NCBI GenBank assembly: GCA_902597875.1
Contig: CACJZK010000001.1
Location: 161,152-225,151 of the forward strand
Origin: an uncultured Pelagibacteraceae bacterium
GTDB taxonomy: Bacteria > Pseudomonadota > Alphaproteobacteria > Pelagibacterales > Pelagibacteraceae
Length of the DNA stretch: 64,000 nucleotides
Reading direction: 5' to 3'
The number at the start of each line of letters is the position of its first letter. Positions within the stretch are counted from its first letter, which is position 1. The translations under genes were made by a program, and so were the position numbers. A model generated the notes under the pieces. That model ran no database searches and was not told the DNA's origin. It saw only the letters and a list, made by a program, of their open reading frames with translations. Shown one piece after another: positions 47,981 to 57,257 of the stretch.

Positions 47981-50332
47981 ATGACTAAATTTTTTAATTA
48001 CACTATTAAACTAGTTATTATTTTTTCAGTTTGTTTTGTATTACTTATTTTCTCTGCCTTTTGGTATTTTTCTTCTGGGCTTCCAGATTATAAAAAACTT
48101 TCAAAATATCAACCTCCAGTTTCGAGCAGAGTGTACGCGGACAATGGAGCATTAATTGCTGAATATGCTATAGAAAAAAGATTATTTATTCCTTACAATT
48201 CTATTCCAAAAAAAGTGATCAACTCCTTTTTATCTGCCGAAGATAAGAATTTTTTTAAACATCCGGGAGTAGACGCTAAAGGGATATTAAGAGCAATGAT
48301 CAATAATCTTACTAATATAATTAATGATAAAAGGTTAGAGGGAGCGTCTACTATAACCCAACAAGTAGCAAAGAATTTTCTGTTAACTAATGAAGTTTCT
48401 CTAAAACGAAAAATTAAAGAGGCCATTTTAGCTTTTAGGATTGAAAAAGCTTATTCAAAAGAAAGGATTTTAGAGCTTTATCTTAATCAAATTTATTTAG
48501 GGGAAGGAACTTATGGAGTGGCAGCTGCAAGCTTAGAATATTTCGATAAATCCGTTAAGGAATTAAGCTACTCTGAATCTGCATTACTCGCGGCATTGCC
48601 GAAAGCACCAAGTAGGTACAATCCTTTCAAATACCCTAAAATTGCAAAAATTAGGAGAGATTTAGTTTTAAATAATTTAAACGAAAATGACTTTATTACA
48701 AAAGACGAACTAAAAAATTTAAAGAAAAGTTCAATTAATTTAAAAAAAAGAAAAATTAAAATAATTAACGAAGCTAATTCATATTCTGAAGAGGTGAGAA
48801 GAACTATTAAAGAAAGTTATGGTTTTAAAAAATTATATGAAGAGGGTTTTTCTATTCAGGTTCCATTAGACGTAAATTATCAAATAAATGCTTTAGAAGC
48901 TTTAAGAGAAGGAATAGAAGCATACGATCGAAGGCATGGATGGAGAGGAGCTATAACTAACAAATTAACTGATAATAATTGGAAAGAAAAACTAGATAAA
49001 ACAAAAATAGACTCGTCTTTAAATTGGGTTTTTGCAGAAGTAATTAATGTAACTGAAAGTCGTTTAGCTATTAAAATTTTAGAATCCAAAGAAAAAAATT
49101 TTATTAATAGTGATAAAATTAAATGGGCAGTAAAAAAGGATATTTATAAAAATTTTAATTTAGGAGACATCATATTTGTCAAAAAAAATAAAAAAAATAA
49201 GACGTGGGAACTTAAACAATATCCGAAAGTAAACGGATCTATAGTAGTTTTAGATCCTTTTACAGGAAAAGTTAAAGCACTTGTGGGTGGTTTTAGTTAT
49301 CAATCAAGTGAATTCAATAGAGCTACACAAGCAAAAAGACAACCAGGCTCTGCTTTTAAACCTTTCGTTTATGCAGCAGCTTTAGAAAATAAATATTCTC
49401 CTAATTCAATAGTTTTAGACGCACCATTCATTGCTGAACAAGGAATTGGACTCAAAAACTGGAAACCAGAAAACTATGGAAAAAAGTTTTATGGACCTTC
49501 TACATTAAGAAAAGGTATAGAGTATTCAAGAAATTTAATGACTGTGAGGATTGCTGAAGATTTAGGATTAAAACAAATATTAAAGCTATCAAGAGAATTA
49601 AATATATATGACGATATACCTGAGCTACTATCAGTCTCATTAGGTTCTGCTGAGACAACACTTATAGATCTAACCGCAGCTTATGCTTCTTTTGCTAATG
49701 GAGGAAAAAAAGTAAAACCAATTTTAATTAACAGAATTCAAGATAGACGAGGGAAAACTATATATAATTCAGATAAGAGAACGTGTATTGGATGTGATCG
49801 ATTTTCTGAAAATGAAAATGATTTACCTAAAATAAAAAATAATTACAAACAGGTAATAAGCGAAGAAACTGCGTATCAAATTAACTCGATATTAGAAGGA
49901 GTTGTTCGAAGAGGGACAGGAAAAAAATTAAAAGATATGGGTGTACCGTTAGCAGGAAAAACAGGAACAACAAATAACAATTTTGATGCTTGGTTTATAG
50001 GTTTTAGCTCAAATTTGGTTATAGGAGTTTATGTTGGTTTCGATAATCCAAAAACTTTAGGAAAATATGAAACTGGTTCAAAAGCTGCCTTGCCTATTTT
50101 TAAAAATTTCATACGAGAAGCACTTTACAAAGAAGATTTTAAAGATTTTCCAATTCCCAAAGATATCTATTTTGCCCCAATTAATTATGATACAGGAAGG
50201 AAAACCAGCTTCGATGATCCAAAAGCTATTATTGAAGCATTTAAATTGGATGGTATAAAAAAAATCGAAAATGATAATTTCGATATAAACACCAATTATG
50301 ATAGAATGATCAAGTTTAGGCAATTTTATTAA
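47981..50332 (+). CDS. mrcA: Penicillin-binding protein 1A (bifunctional transglycosylase/transpeptidase)
   Basis: Polymerises and crosslinks peptidoglycan at the inner membrane. The 783-residue protein has an N-terminal anchor (residues ~9-31), the GT51 domain with catalytic E87 in SAEDKNFFKHPG and GASTITQQVAKN, an OB-like insert, and the transpeptidase with S457-x2-K460 in PGSAFKPF, SRN and KTG in AGKTGTTNNN. Length fits alphaproteobacterial PBP1A. Its TAA overlaps the prfB ATG by one base. Confidence 0.95.
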   Translation: MTKFFNYTIKLVIIFSVCFVLLIFSAFWYFSSGLPDYKKLSKYQPPVSSRVYADNGALIAEYAIEKRLFIPYNSIPKKVINSFLSAEDKNFFKHPGVDAKGILRAMINNLTNIINDKRLEGASTITQQVAKNFLLTNEVSLKRKIKEAILAFRIEKAYSKERILELYLNQIYLGEGTYGVAAASLEYFDKSVKELSYSESALLAALPKAPSRYNPFKYPKIAKIRRDLVLNNLNENDFITKDELKNLKKSSINLKKRKIKIINEANSYSEEVRRTIKESYGFKKLYEEGFSIQVPLDVNYQINALEALREGIEAYDRRHGWRGAITNKLTDNNWKEKLDKTKIDSSLNWVFAEVINVTESRLAIKILESKEKNFINSDKIKWAVKKDIYKNFNLGDIIFVKKNKKNKTWELKQYPKVNGSIVVLDPFTGKVKALVGGFSYQSSEFNRATQAKRQPGSAFKPFVYAAALENKYSPNSIVLDAPFIAEQGIGLKNWKPENYGKKFYGPSTLRKGIEYSRNLMTVRIAEDLGLKQILKLSRELNIYDDIPELLSVSLGSAETTLIDLTAAYASFANGGKKVKPILINRIQDRRGKTIYNSDKRTCIGCDRFSENENDLPKIKNNYKQVISEETAYQINSILEGVVRRGTGKKLKDMGVPLAGKTGTTNNNFDAWFIGFSSNLVIGVYVGFDNPKTLGKYETGSKAALPIFKNFIREALYKEDFKDFPIPKDIYFAPINYDTGRKTSFDDPKAIIEAFKLDGIKKIENDNFDINTNYDRMIKFRQFY

Positions 50333-51421
50333 TGAATATATTTAAAACAAAAATAGACTTAGCTGAAAAGTCTTTGGAGAATATAAGGAGGTATCTTTGA
50401 GAAAGAAGATATTTCAACTAAAGTTAAAAATTTAAACTCGTTAATTTCAAAAGAAGATTTTTGGAAAGATAAGAATAAAGTAAAAAAAACTTTAAAAGAC
50501 AAAAAATTATTTGATAATATTTTATTAGCTTTTAAAAATTCTAAGTCAGAAATTCAAGATATTAAAGACTTATACAAATTAGGCACAGAAGAAGACAATC
50601 AAGATGTATTAACAGATTGTGCTAATAAAGTAGAAAAAATTTTTCAAAAAATTAAAAAAAATGAAATTAATTGTTTTTTATCAGGAGAAAATGACTCTTT
50701 AGATATATATCTAGAAATTCATGCTGGAGCTGGTGGGACAGAAAGTCAAGATTGGGCTGAAATGTTAAGAAGAATGTACTTGAAGTGGTTTGATAAAAAA
50801 TCTTTCAAATATGAAATTATTAGCGAACATCGAGGAGAAGAAGCAGGAATAAAATCATCAACACTCAAAGTTTCTGGTGAATATCTTTATGGTTTAATGA
50901 AAAGAGAGTCAGGCGTGCATAGACTGGTAAGAATTTCTCCATTTGACAGCGGAGCAAGGAGACATACAAGTTTTGCAAGTATTTGGATTTATCCAGCTGT
51001 AGATGACGAAATTAATATTGATATAAACGAAAAAGATCTACGGATTGATACCTATAGATCTAGTGGGGCAGGAGGACAGCATGTGAACACTACGGATAGT
51101 GCAGTGAGGATTACTCATTTACCTACAAAAATAGTTGTGCAGTGTCAGAATGAAAGATCTCAACATAAAAATAAAGAAACATGTTATAAAATGCTTAAAG
51201 CTAGATTATATGAACATGAATTACAAAAAAGAGATGAAGAAGCTCAAAAGGATCTTGTTAGCAAAACAGATATAGGTTGGGGACATCAGATTAGGTCATA
51301 TGTCCTTCAGCCTTATAGATTAGTTAAAGACCTCAGGAACAAAGTAGAAAACACTAATCCAGAGGATGTTCTTGATGGAAACATTGATCAATTTATAGAG
51401 AGCGGTTTATTTAAATTTTAA
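50332..51421 (+). CDS. prfB: Peptide chain release factor 2, expressed by programmed +1 frameshift
   Basis: RF2 terminates translation at UGA and UAA. Codons 1-22 (from ATG 50332) read MNIFKTKIDLAEKSLENIRRYL and meet TGA at 50398-50400; slipping +1 at CTT moves into the frame starting GAG at 50399, open to the TAA at 51419-51421, for 362 residues. The body has the RF2 anticodon-like SPF in RISPFDSGARRH and the GGQ motif in SSGAGGQHVNTTDSAVR. The mature frame continues the RF2 N-terminal helical domain without a gap, so the shift is real and not an error. It overlaps both neighbours by one base (TAATG). Confidence 0.96.
50386..50401 (+). promoter_or_regulatory. RF2 programmed frameshift site
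   Basis: Internal Shine-Dalgarno-like AGGAGG (50386-50391), a 3-base spacer TAT, then CTT-TGA (50395-50400). This is the canonical autoregulatory arrangement: scarce RF2 lets the ribosome pause on UGA and slip forward. Confidence 0.95.
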
Positions 51422-53631
51422 TGAAAAAAATTGTAATTAGTTTATTTGGATTATTAATAATATTTTTTTTATCAGCTAGTATTTTTTTATCTATAAAAGG
51501 ATATGAAACTACGAAATTTAATAATTTAATTTCGGAAAAAGTAAAATCTGCAGACGACAATCTTGAGTTAAATGTTAAATCTATAAAAATTAAATTAGAT
51601 TTTAAAGAATTTAAGATTTTTTTAAGCACAATAAATCCTCAAACAAAATATGGAAATATAAATTTACCAGTATCTCAATTTAAAATTTATTTTGATTTTT
51701 TTACTATTTTTAAAAAAGAGCCAAACATTGAAGGAGTAAATATTGTTTTTGATGATCTAAATATTTCTGAAATTAAACAGCTGATACTCAGAACGAAGCC
51801 ATCGAATATTAAAAGTTTTATTTTAAATAACGTCTCAGGTGGAAAATTAAAAGGATCAATCAGATTAAGTTTTTTGAATAATTTTGAAGTAGTAGACTAT
51901 CAAGTCAAAGGGAGTCTAAAAAAAACAAATTTAAATTTGTATGATAAAATTAAATTCAAAAATACAAGCTTTAATTTTGCAATAGATAATAATATTATTT
52001 TAATAAACTCTTTGAAATTAAACCTATATGGAATTCCAGTAACAAACGGAACTATTAATATTAAAAGAGATAAAGGTTTTGTAGTCGAAGGAAATTTAAA
52101 TACTAGAGTAGAATCAGACATTAAAAAATTAACAGAGTTAGTTGATTTTTTTCCTAATACAGATTTTTTAAACAACGATATTTATTTGGAAGGTGATTTT
52201 TTAAATAAATTTAAAATTACTTTTAACAAAAACTTAAAATTAGAAGACTATACTTATAATTTAATTGGAAACTCTGGAGATATAAAAATAATTCTAAACA
52301 ATGAAATTAAAAGCTCTTCATTAAAAAATAGTATTAAAGAGATATTTCTTTCAATAAATAAAGCTGAAGTAGATTTTGCTAAAAATAAAAAAACTAACGT
52401 TAATTTTGAAGGCACCTTTAAAACTAATAAAGATAGAAAATTTCAAAAACTTAAAATCAAAAGCAATATTGATAAATCGAAAGTTAAGCACAACATTGTA
52501 ATTGACTTTAGTGATCCTTTTTTTATTGAAATATTAAATTACAATAAAAATGAAGACAAAATAGCAAATATTTCAACTGAGTTTTCAATAAATAAAAAAG
52601 GAACTTATATTAATTACCTTAATTATAACGAGGGAAAAAGTTCTATTAATATTAATAATTTAGAAATAAATAAAAAAAATAAAATTAAAAAATTTAGCAA
52701 CATCAAAGTAAATACTTTTAACAACAAGATGGAAAACAATAATTTTAATATTATTTACAAAGATAAAATTACAATTAAGGGTAAAATCTATGACTCTTCA
52801 AATTTGATTAAGAATGTTGCAAGTCAAAGCAAAGTTAGTGTATTTAATCAAATTAATAAAGAAATTAGGATAAGTTTTGAAAATATTTTAACAAAGCTTT
52901 CAATACCTTTAAATAACTTTAATCTAATAGGTAAAATTGAAAAAGGAAAATTTACCAAAATATCATCTAAAAGTGAATTTTCTAAAGATGAATATTTAGA
53001 TATATCCTTAAAAAAAGATCCAAATAGCAATAAAAAAGTATTAGAAATTTATTCTGGATTAGCCAAGCCTTTACTTGCAGACTTTAATTTTTTTAAAGGA
53101 ATTGAGGGAGGTCAATTATTATTTAACTCTACTTTTGACAATGAAACTAGCGTGTCTAACTTAAAAATAAAAAATTTTAAAGTTCTCAATGCGCCAGCTT
53201 TCGCAAAACTGCTCGCCCTTGCAGACCTTAGTGGCTTAGTGGTTCTTTTATCTGGAGAAGGCTTAAGCTTTGACTCTTTAGAAATTAAATTTACCGATGA
53301 TGAAAAAATCAGAAATGTAAAAGAAGTTTATGCAGAGGGACCCAGTATAACAGTTTTAATGGAGGGTTATATTGAAAACAAGTCAGGACTAACAAGTCTA
53401 AGAGGTACAATGGTTCCTGCAAAAGAGATCAATAAATTAATTTCTAAAATCCCAGTATTAGGAGATATTTTAATTGGCAAAGAGGTTGGAGAAGGAGTTT
53501 TTGGAGTAAGCTTTAAAATGAAAGGTCCACCAGGTAAAATAAAAACTACAGTCAATCCTATAAAAACTCTGACACCAAGATTTATTACGAGAGCGTTAGA
53601 AAAAAGAAAGAAAGAGAATAAAAATAATTAA
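51421..53631 (+). CDS. AsmA-like/DUF3971-type membrane-anchored protein
   Basis: A 736-residue protein with one N-terminal transmembrane helix (residues ~3-27) and a long, repetitive beta-strand-rich periplasmic region. The C-terminal ~200 residues, with FNSTFDNETSVSNLKIKNF, LLALADLSGLVVLLSGEGL and LRGTMVPAKEINKLISKIPVLGDIL, match the AsmA-like C-terminal/DUF3971 (YhdP-type) domain of bridge-like lipid transfer proteins. A role in moving phospholipid to the outer membrane is inferred. Starts on the last base of prfB; overlaps tyrS by 4 bases. Confidence 0.82.
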   Translation: MKKIVISLFGLLIIFFLSASIFLSIKGYETTKFNNLISEKVKSADDNLELNVKSIKIKLDFKEFKIFLSTINPQTKYGNINLPVSQFKIYFDFFTIFKKEPNIEGVNIVFDDLNISEIKQLILRTKPSNIKSFILNNVSGGKLKGSIRLSFLNNFEVVDYQVKGSLKKTNLNLYDKIKFKNTSFNFAIDNNIILINSLKLNLYGIPVTNGTINIKRDKGFVVEGNLNTRVESDIKKLTELVDFFPNTDFLNNDIYLEGDFLNKFKITFNKNLKLEDYTYNLIGNSGDIKIILNNEIKSSSLKNSIKEIFLSINKAEVDFAKNKKTNVNFEGTFKTNKDRKFQKLKIKSNIDKSKVKHNIVIDFSDPFFIEILNYNKNEDKIANISTEFSINKKGTYINYLNYNEGKSSININNLEINKKNKIKKFSNIKVNTFNNKMENNNFNIIYKDKITIKGKIYDSSNLIKNVASQSKVSVFNQINKEIRISFENILTKLSIPLNNFNLIGKIEKGKFTKISSKSEFSKDEYLDISLKKDPNSNKKVLEIYSGLAKPLLADFNFFKGIEGGQLLFNSTFDNETSVSNLKIKNFKVLNAPAFAKLLALADLSGLVVLLSGEGLSFDSLEIKFTDDEKIRNVKEVYAEGPSITVLMEGYIENKSGLTSLRGTMVPAKEINKLISKIPVLGDILIGKEVGEGVFGVSFKMKGPPGKIKTTVNPIKTLTPRFITRALEKRKKENKNN

Positions 53632-54869
53632 GCACTTTTAATTATGAAATGTTTCTTTTTTCCATATGATATTTTTATATAATCAACTCCTTTAAAGTCA
53701 TTTTTGCTGACTATTTTTTTTTCATCCTGAATTAATTCATCATTAATTTTAATACCATTACCTTTTATAGCTCTTCTAGCATCACTTTTAGATGTAACAA
53801 TATCGCTAGAAGATAGTAGATCTAAAATATTTATTCCTTTTTCAAGCTTGTTAGAAGGTAAAGTAATTTCTGGCAAATTCTCGCTTATACCAGTTCCATG
53901 GAAAGTTTCTTTTGCAGTAGTTTCAGAAATTTTGGCATCTTTTTCTCCATGTAATATCTTAGTGGTTTCGTTTGCTAATAATATTTTTAACTTATTAATA
54001 TCATTTTCACTGTTTATTTTATTTGATAAGATATTTATATCTATTTCAGTAAAATATTTCAGAAATTTTTTAACGTCTTCATCAGCTGTGTTTCTCCAGA
54101 ATTGCCAGTAATTATATGGAGAGAACATTTTTCTATCTAACCATATAGCTCCCTTTTCAGTTTTACCCATCTTTGCACCTGATGAGAGAGTAATTAAAGG
54201 AGTTGTAAGTCCAAATGACTCTTTCTGTAAAATTCTTCTAATTAATTCAACTCCATTAACTATATTACCCCACTGATCTGAACCTCCCATCTGCAAAATA
54301 CAATTATGTTTTTTAAATAATTGGTAAAAATCATATGCTTGCAAAATCATATAATTAAACTCCATGTAGCTAAGCGATTGTTCTCTCTCTAAACGAAGTT
54401 TGACGCTATCAAATGTAAGCATTTTATTGATTGTGAAATGTTTTCCAACATCTCTCAAAAAATCTATGTATTTTAATTTTCCTAGCCAACTATAGTTATC
54501 TACAAAAATAGGTTTAGTTTTTTTACTTTTAGAAGCTAATAGTTTTTCAAAGGTTTTTTTTATGCACGATATATTTTTTTTAATTTCTTTTTGTTTTAAA
54601 ATTTGTCTAGTCGAATCCTTTCCTGAAGGATCGCCTATAAGAGTTGTGCCACCTCCTAGTAAGACTATTGGCTGATGTCCGTGTCTTTGTAAAAGCCGCA
54701 AAATCATGATCTGCATCAAACTCCCAACATGAAGGCTAGGAGCGGTACAATCAAAACCTATATAAGCTGCTATTGATTTTTGAGAAGAAATTTTTTCAAG
54801 CCTTTCTAAGTCTGTGCATTGATTTAGAAAGCCTCTAGAGGTCATTTCTGATAAAAAGCTATTTTTCAT
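53628..54869 (-). CDS. tyrS: Tyrosyl-tRNA synthetase
   Basis: A 413-residue class I synthetase with the HIGH-like HVGS (residues ~46-49), GGGTTLIGDPSGKD, QMGGSDQWGNI, a KMSKS-like KMGKTEKG, and a C-terminal S4-like RNA-binding domain around SDARRAIKGNGIKIN. Convergent with the AsmA-like gene and divergent from anmK. Confidence 0.96.
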   Translation of the reverse strand: MKNSFLSEMTSRGFLNQCTDLERLEKISSQKSIAAYIGFDCTAPSLHVGSLMQIMILRLLQRHGHQPIVLLGGGTTLIGDPSGKDSTRQILKQKEIKKNISCIKKTFEKLLASKSKKTKPIFVDNYSWLGKLKYIDFLRDVGKHFTINKMLTFDSVKLRLEREQSLSYMEFNYMILQAYDFYQLFKKHNCILQMGGSDQWGNIVNGVELIRRILQKESFGLTTPLITLSSGAKMGKTEKGAIWLDRKMFSPYNYWQFWRNTADEDVKKFLKYFTEIDINILSNKINSENDINKLKILLANETTKILHGEKDAKISETTAKETFHGTGISENLPEITLPSNKLEKGINILDLLSSSDIVTSKSDARRAIKGNGIKINDELIQDEKKIVSKNDFKGVDYIKISYGKKKHFIIKSA

Positions 54870-54926
54870 AGAACTTTATGTGCTAAAGCTACTATTATAC
54901 AAATATTGCTATAAATAAATACAAAT

Positions 54927-56051
54927 ATGTCTCAAGATTATACATCTCTTGGTTTAATGAGCGGAACTTCTGGCGATGGAGTAGATGCCTCGATTATAAA
55001 ATCTGACGGAAAATCTAAATACGTAGGCATATTGAATGATTATTTTAAGTACAATAAAGAAATTTACGAAAAAATTCATAATTTAAAGGAAAAAATACAT
55101 AAACTTACCGATCTTCAAAAATGTTCAAAAGAACTTAAATCTTTAGAAAAAGAAATAACCATGTTCCACGCAAAAGTTGTAAATAATATTTTAAGAGATA
55201 AGAAAGTAGATATAGTAGGTTTTCACGGGCAAACAATTTACCACAATTCTCAAGAAAAAGTTTCGAAGCAATTAGGAAATGGTGCTTTGCTTTCTCAATT
55301 AACAAAAAAAGATGTAGTTTACAATTTTAGATCAAATGATTTAAAAAATGGGGGAGAAGGAGCTCCATTAAGTCCAATATTTCATCAGCTAATTGCGACT
55401 CAAAACAGTTTAGATTTGCCAATTTGTATTTTAAATATAGGGGGTATATCTAATATTACAATTGTAGGAGGACCTTCCGGCACTTTAAGTTTAACAAGTA
55501 GAGATATAGGTCCCGGTAATTGTTTAATAGATTCCTGGGTAAGAAAAAATTCTGATAAAAATTTTGACAAAGATGGAATTTTAGCTTCTCAAGGAACCAG
55601 AAACGAAATTATTTTTGAACAAGCACAAGAATTGTTTTCAAATAGGCCCAATCAAAATACACTATCTTTTGATGTAAACGATTTTGATGTTTCTTTTGCT
55701 AGAGGACTTTCTTTAGAGGATGGAGCAACAACATTAACTGATTTTACGGCAAGAATTATTGGTTCAGCTTTATTTTCACTTTTATCAAACGTGAAAAATA
55801 AACTTTGGAAAGTATTAATTTGTGGTGGAGGTAGAAAAAACAAAGTTTTAATTGAAAAAATAAAAAAAAATACTTTACAAAATATTATAATCCAACCAAT
55901 AGATGATTACGGGATTGATGGAGATTTTGTAGAGTCACAAGCTTTTGCTTTTCTGGCTATCAGATCAATTTTAAAATTACCAATTTCTTTTCCTGACACA
56001 ACAGGATGTAACAAGCCTACTTTAGGTGGCGATATTATCAAATTTAAATAA
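54927..56051 (+). CDS. anmK: Anhydro-N-acetylmuramic acid kinase
   Basis: Converts anhydroMurNAc from peptidoglycan turnover to MurNAc-6-phosphate. The 374-residue ASKHA-fold kinase has the phosphate loop GLMSGTSGDGVDASI, VGFHGQTIYH, LNIGGISNITI and RDIGPGNCLIDSW, and the CGGGRKN loop near the end. In many proteobacteria it lies next to tyrS, as here. Its last 8 bases overlap the convergent hydrolase. Confidence 0.94.
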   Translation: MSQDYTSLGLMSGTSGDGVDASIIKSDGKSKYVGILNDYFKYNKEIYEKIHNLKEKIHKLTDLQKCSKELKSLEKEITMFHAKVVNNILRDKKVDIVGFHGQTIYHNSQEKVSKQLGNGALLSQLTKKDVVYNFRSNDLKNGGEGAPLSPIFHQLIATQNSLDLPICILNIGGISNITIVGGPSGTLSLTSRDIGPGNCLIDSWVRKNSDKNFDKDGILASQGTRNEIIFEQAQELFSNRPNQNTLSFDVNDFDVSFARGLSLEDGATTLTDFTARIIGSALFSLLSNVKNKLWKVLICGGGRKNKVLIEKIKKNTLQNIIIQPIDDYGIDGDFVESQAFAFLAIRSILKLPISFPDTTGCNKPTLGGDIIKFK

Positions 56052-56700
56052 GAGCTGTTTTATCTTTAATATACTTTTCGATTTCAGTTTTTAAGTCTTC
56101 TTCTCTTTCTTTAAAAAAATGATTAGCATTTTTAACTTTTGAAAAAACTACTTCTATACCTTTTTGACTTTTTATTCTTCTATCTAATTCTTCAATACTT
56201 TCTTTTGTAACAAGTTCATCGGTATCACTATATATAACTTGTCCAGAAGTCGGGCAAGGAGCCAAGAATGAAAAATCATAAACATTAGGTTGAGGTGAAA
56301 TAGCAACAAAATTATTTACTTCAGGTCTTCTCATAATTAGTTGCATACAAATTAAGGAACCGAAAGAAAAACCAGAAACCCAACATTGGCTGTAATCTAA
56401 ATTTTCTCTTTCTATCCAATCAAGAGCAGCTGCAGCATCTGACAGTTCTCCTTGACCATTATCAAAAACTCCATCACTTTTACCTACACCTCTAAAATTG
56501 ATTTTGATAACAGAAAAACCATTTTCTACAAAAACATTATATACTGTTTGTACTACTTTATTTTTCATTGTACCTCCGTATTGAGGATGAGGATGTAGTA
56601 CTATAGCAACTGGAGATCCAAATTTTGGATTTTTATAATACTTTCCTTCTAGTCGTCCAGCCGGTCCAGGAATAAAAACTTCAACACTTTTTGGTTTCAT
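56044..56700 (-). CDS. Alpha/beta hydrolase (COG2945-like)
   Basis: A 218-residue hydrolase with the HPHPQYGGTMKNKVVQ segment near the N-terminus, NFRGVGKSDG, the nucleophile elbow GFSFGS (S112), an acidic residue in YSDTDELV and the late His in NANHFFKERE. This pattern matches a widespread family annotated only as alpha/beta superfamily hydrolase; the substrate is unknown. A Fur-box-like sequence lies four bases before its start codon. Divergent from the iscR-suf operon. Confidence 0.85.
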   Translation of the reverse strand: MKPKSVEVFIPGPAGRLEGKYYKNPKFGSPVAIVLHPHPQYGGTMKNKVVQTVYNVFVENGFSVIKINFRGVGKSDGVFDNGQGELSDAAAALDWIERENLDYSQCWVSGFSFGSLICMQLIMRRPEVNNFVAISPQPNVYDFSFLAPCPTSGQVIYSDTDELVTKESIEELDRRIKSQKGIEVVFSKVKNANHFFKEREEDLKTEIEKYIKDKTALI

Positions 56701-56704
56701 TATT

Positions 56705-56723
56705 AATAATGATAATTATTTTC
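56705..56723. promoter_or_regulatory. Fur-box-like sequence
   Basis: Bases 56705-56723 match the 19-bp E. coli Fur consensus (GATAATGATAATCATTATC) at 16 of 19 positions; the mismatches are at consensus positions 1, 13 and 17. It sits between the divergent hydrolase and iscR-suf genes, a sensible place for iron control. Confidence 0.5.
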
Positions 56724-56774
56724 AAAAAAAAAATAGTTTTATAGCACGTTTTAGCGCGTCAATTTTTTTTTTTT

Positions 56775-56797
56775 AAACCTGACTATTTTAGTAAGAA
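56775..56797 (+). promoter_or_regulatory. IscR type-1-like operator
   Basis: The 23 bases match the E. coli type-1 IscR consensus ATASYYGACTRWWWYAGTCRRST (recalled) at 19 positions, including the whole GACTRWWWYAGT core (56781-56792). It lies just upstream of the iscR extended -10, consistent with autorepression by the cluster-bound protein. Confidence 0.65.
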
Positions 56798-56810
56798 TTA
56801 TAAGAAATAG

Positions 56811-56819
56811 TGCTATAAT
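56811..56819 (+). promoter_or_regulatory. Extended -10 promoter of the iscR-suf operon
   Basis: TGC-TATAAT (56811-56819) is a perfect -10 with an upstream TGn extension, 12 bases before the iscR ATG; no good -35 is visible, and that region is taken up by the IscR-like site. The start point would be near 56826, leaving a leader of only about six bases. Confidence 0.6.
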
Positions 56820-56831
56820 ATTAAGTAATTT

Positions 56832-57257
56832 ATGAAACTAACAACCAAAGGTAGATATGCAGTAATGGCTATGGCAGACTTAGCCTCTTATAGTGGAAAA
56901 AAACCAATAAGTTTGTCTGAAATTTCAATAAGGCAGAATATTTCTTTATCTTATTTAGAACAGTTATTTTTAAAGCTTAAGAATAAAAATTTAGTCAAAA
57001 GTATTCGAGGATCTAATGGCGGTTATATTTTAGAAAAACCCGCTTCAGAGATTAAAATAGCTAATATTATTTCTGCGGTAGATGAAAAAATTAAAACTTT
57101 AAATTGCAAAAAAGAGTCTAAAAGGGGATGTAACAATAAATCTACTAAATGTATTACTCATAATCTTTGGGATGATTTAGAGCAGCATATTAATAATTTC
57201 TTTGAGAAGGTAAAATTAGAAGATTTAGTTAAACAAAATAAAAGAAATAATTTATGA
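56832..57257 (+). CDS. iscR: Rrf2-family Fe-S regulator IscR
   Basis: A 141-residue winged-helix regulator: [18 protein letters not shown], recognition helix region [12 protein letters not shown] and wing [11 protein letters not shown], then cysteines C92, C100 and C107 with His110, equivalent to the E. coli [2Fe-2S] ligands C92, C98, C104 and H107. Spacing of the first two Cys is wider than in E. coli. It heads the SUF operon and overlaps sufB by 4 bases, so it most likely senses cluster supply and represses its own operon. Confidence 0.9.
   Translation: MKLTTKGRYAVMAMADLASYSGKKPISLSEISIRQNISLSYLEQLFLKLKNKNLVKSIRGSNGGYILEKPASEIKIANIISAVDEKIKTLNCKKESKRGCNNKSTKCITHNLWDDLEQHINNFFEKVKLEDLVKQNKRNNL

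Noticed and set aside
50762..51421. Free-standing release-factor gene starting at 50762
   Set aside because: It is the in-frame tail of prfB; the real start is at 50332 with a +1 frameshift at CTT-TGA.
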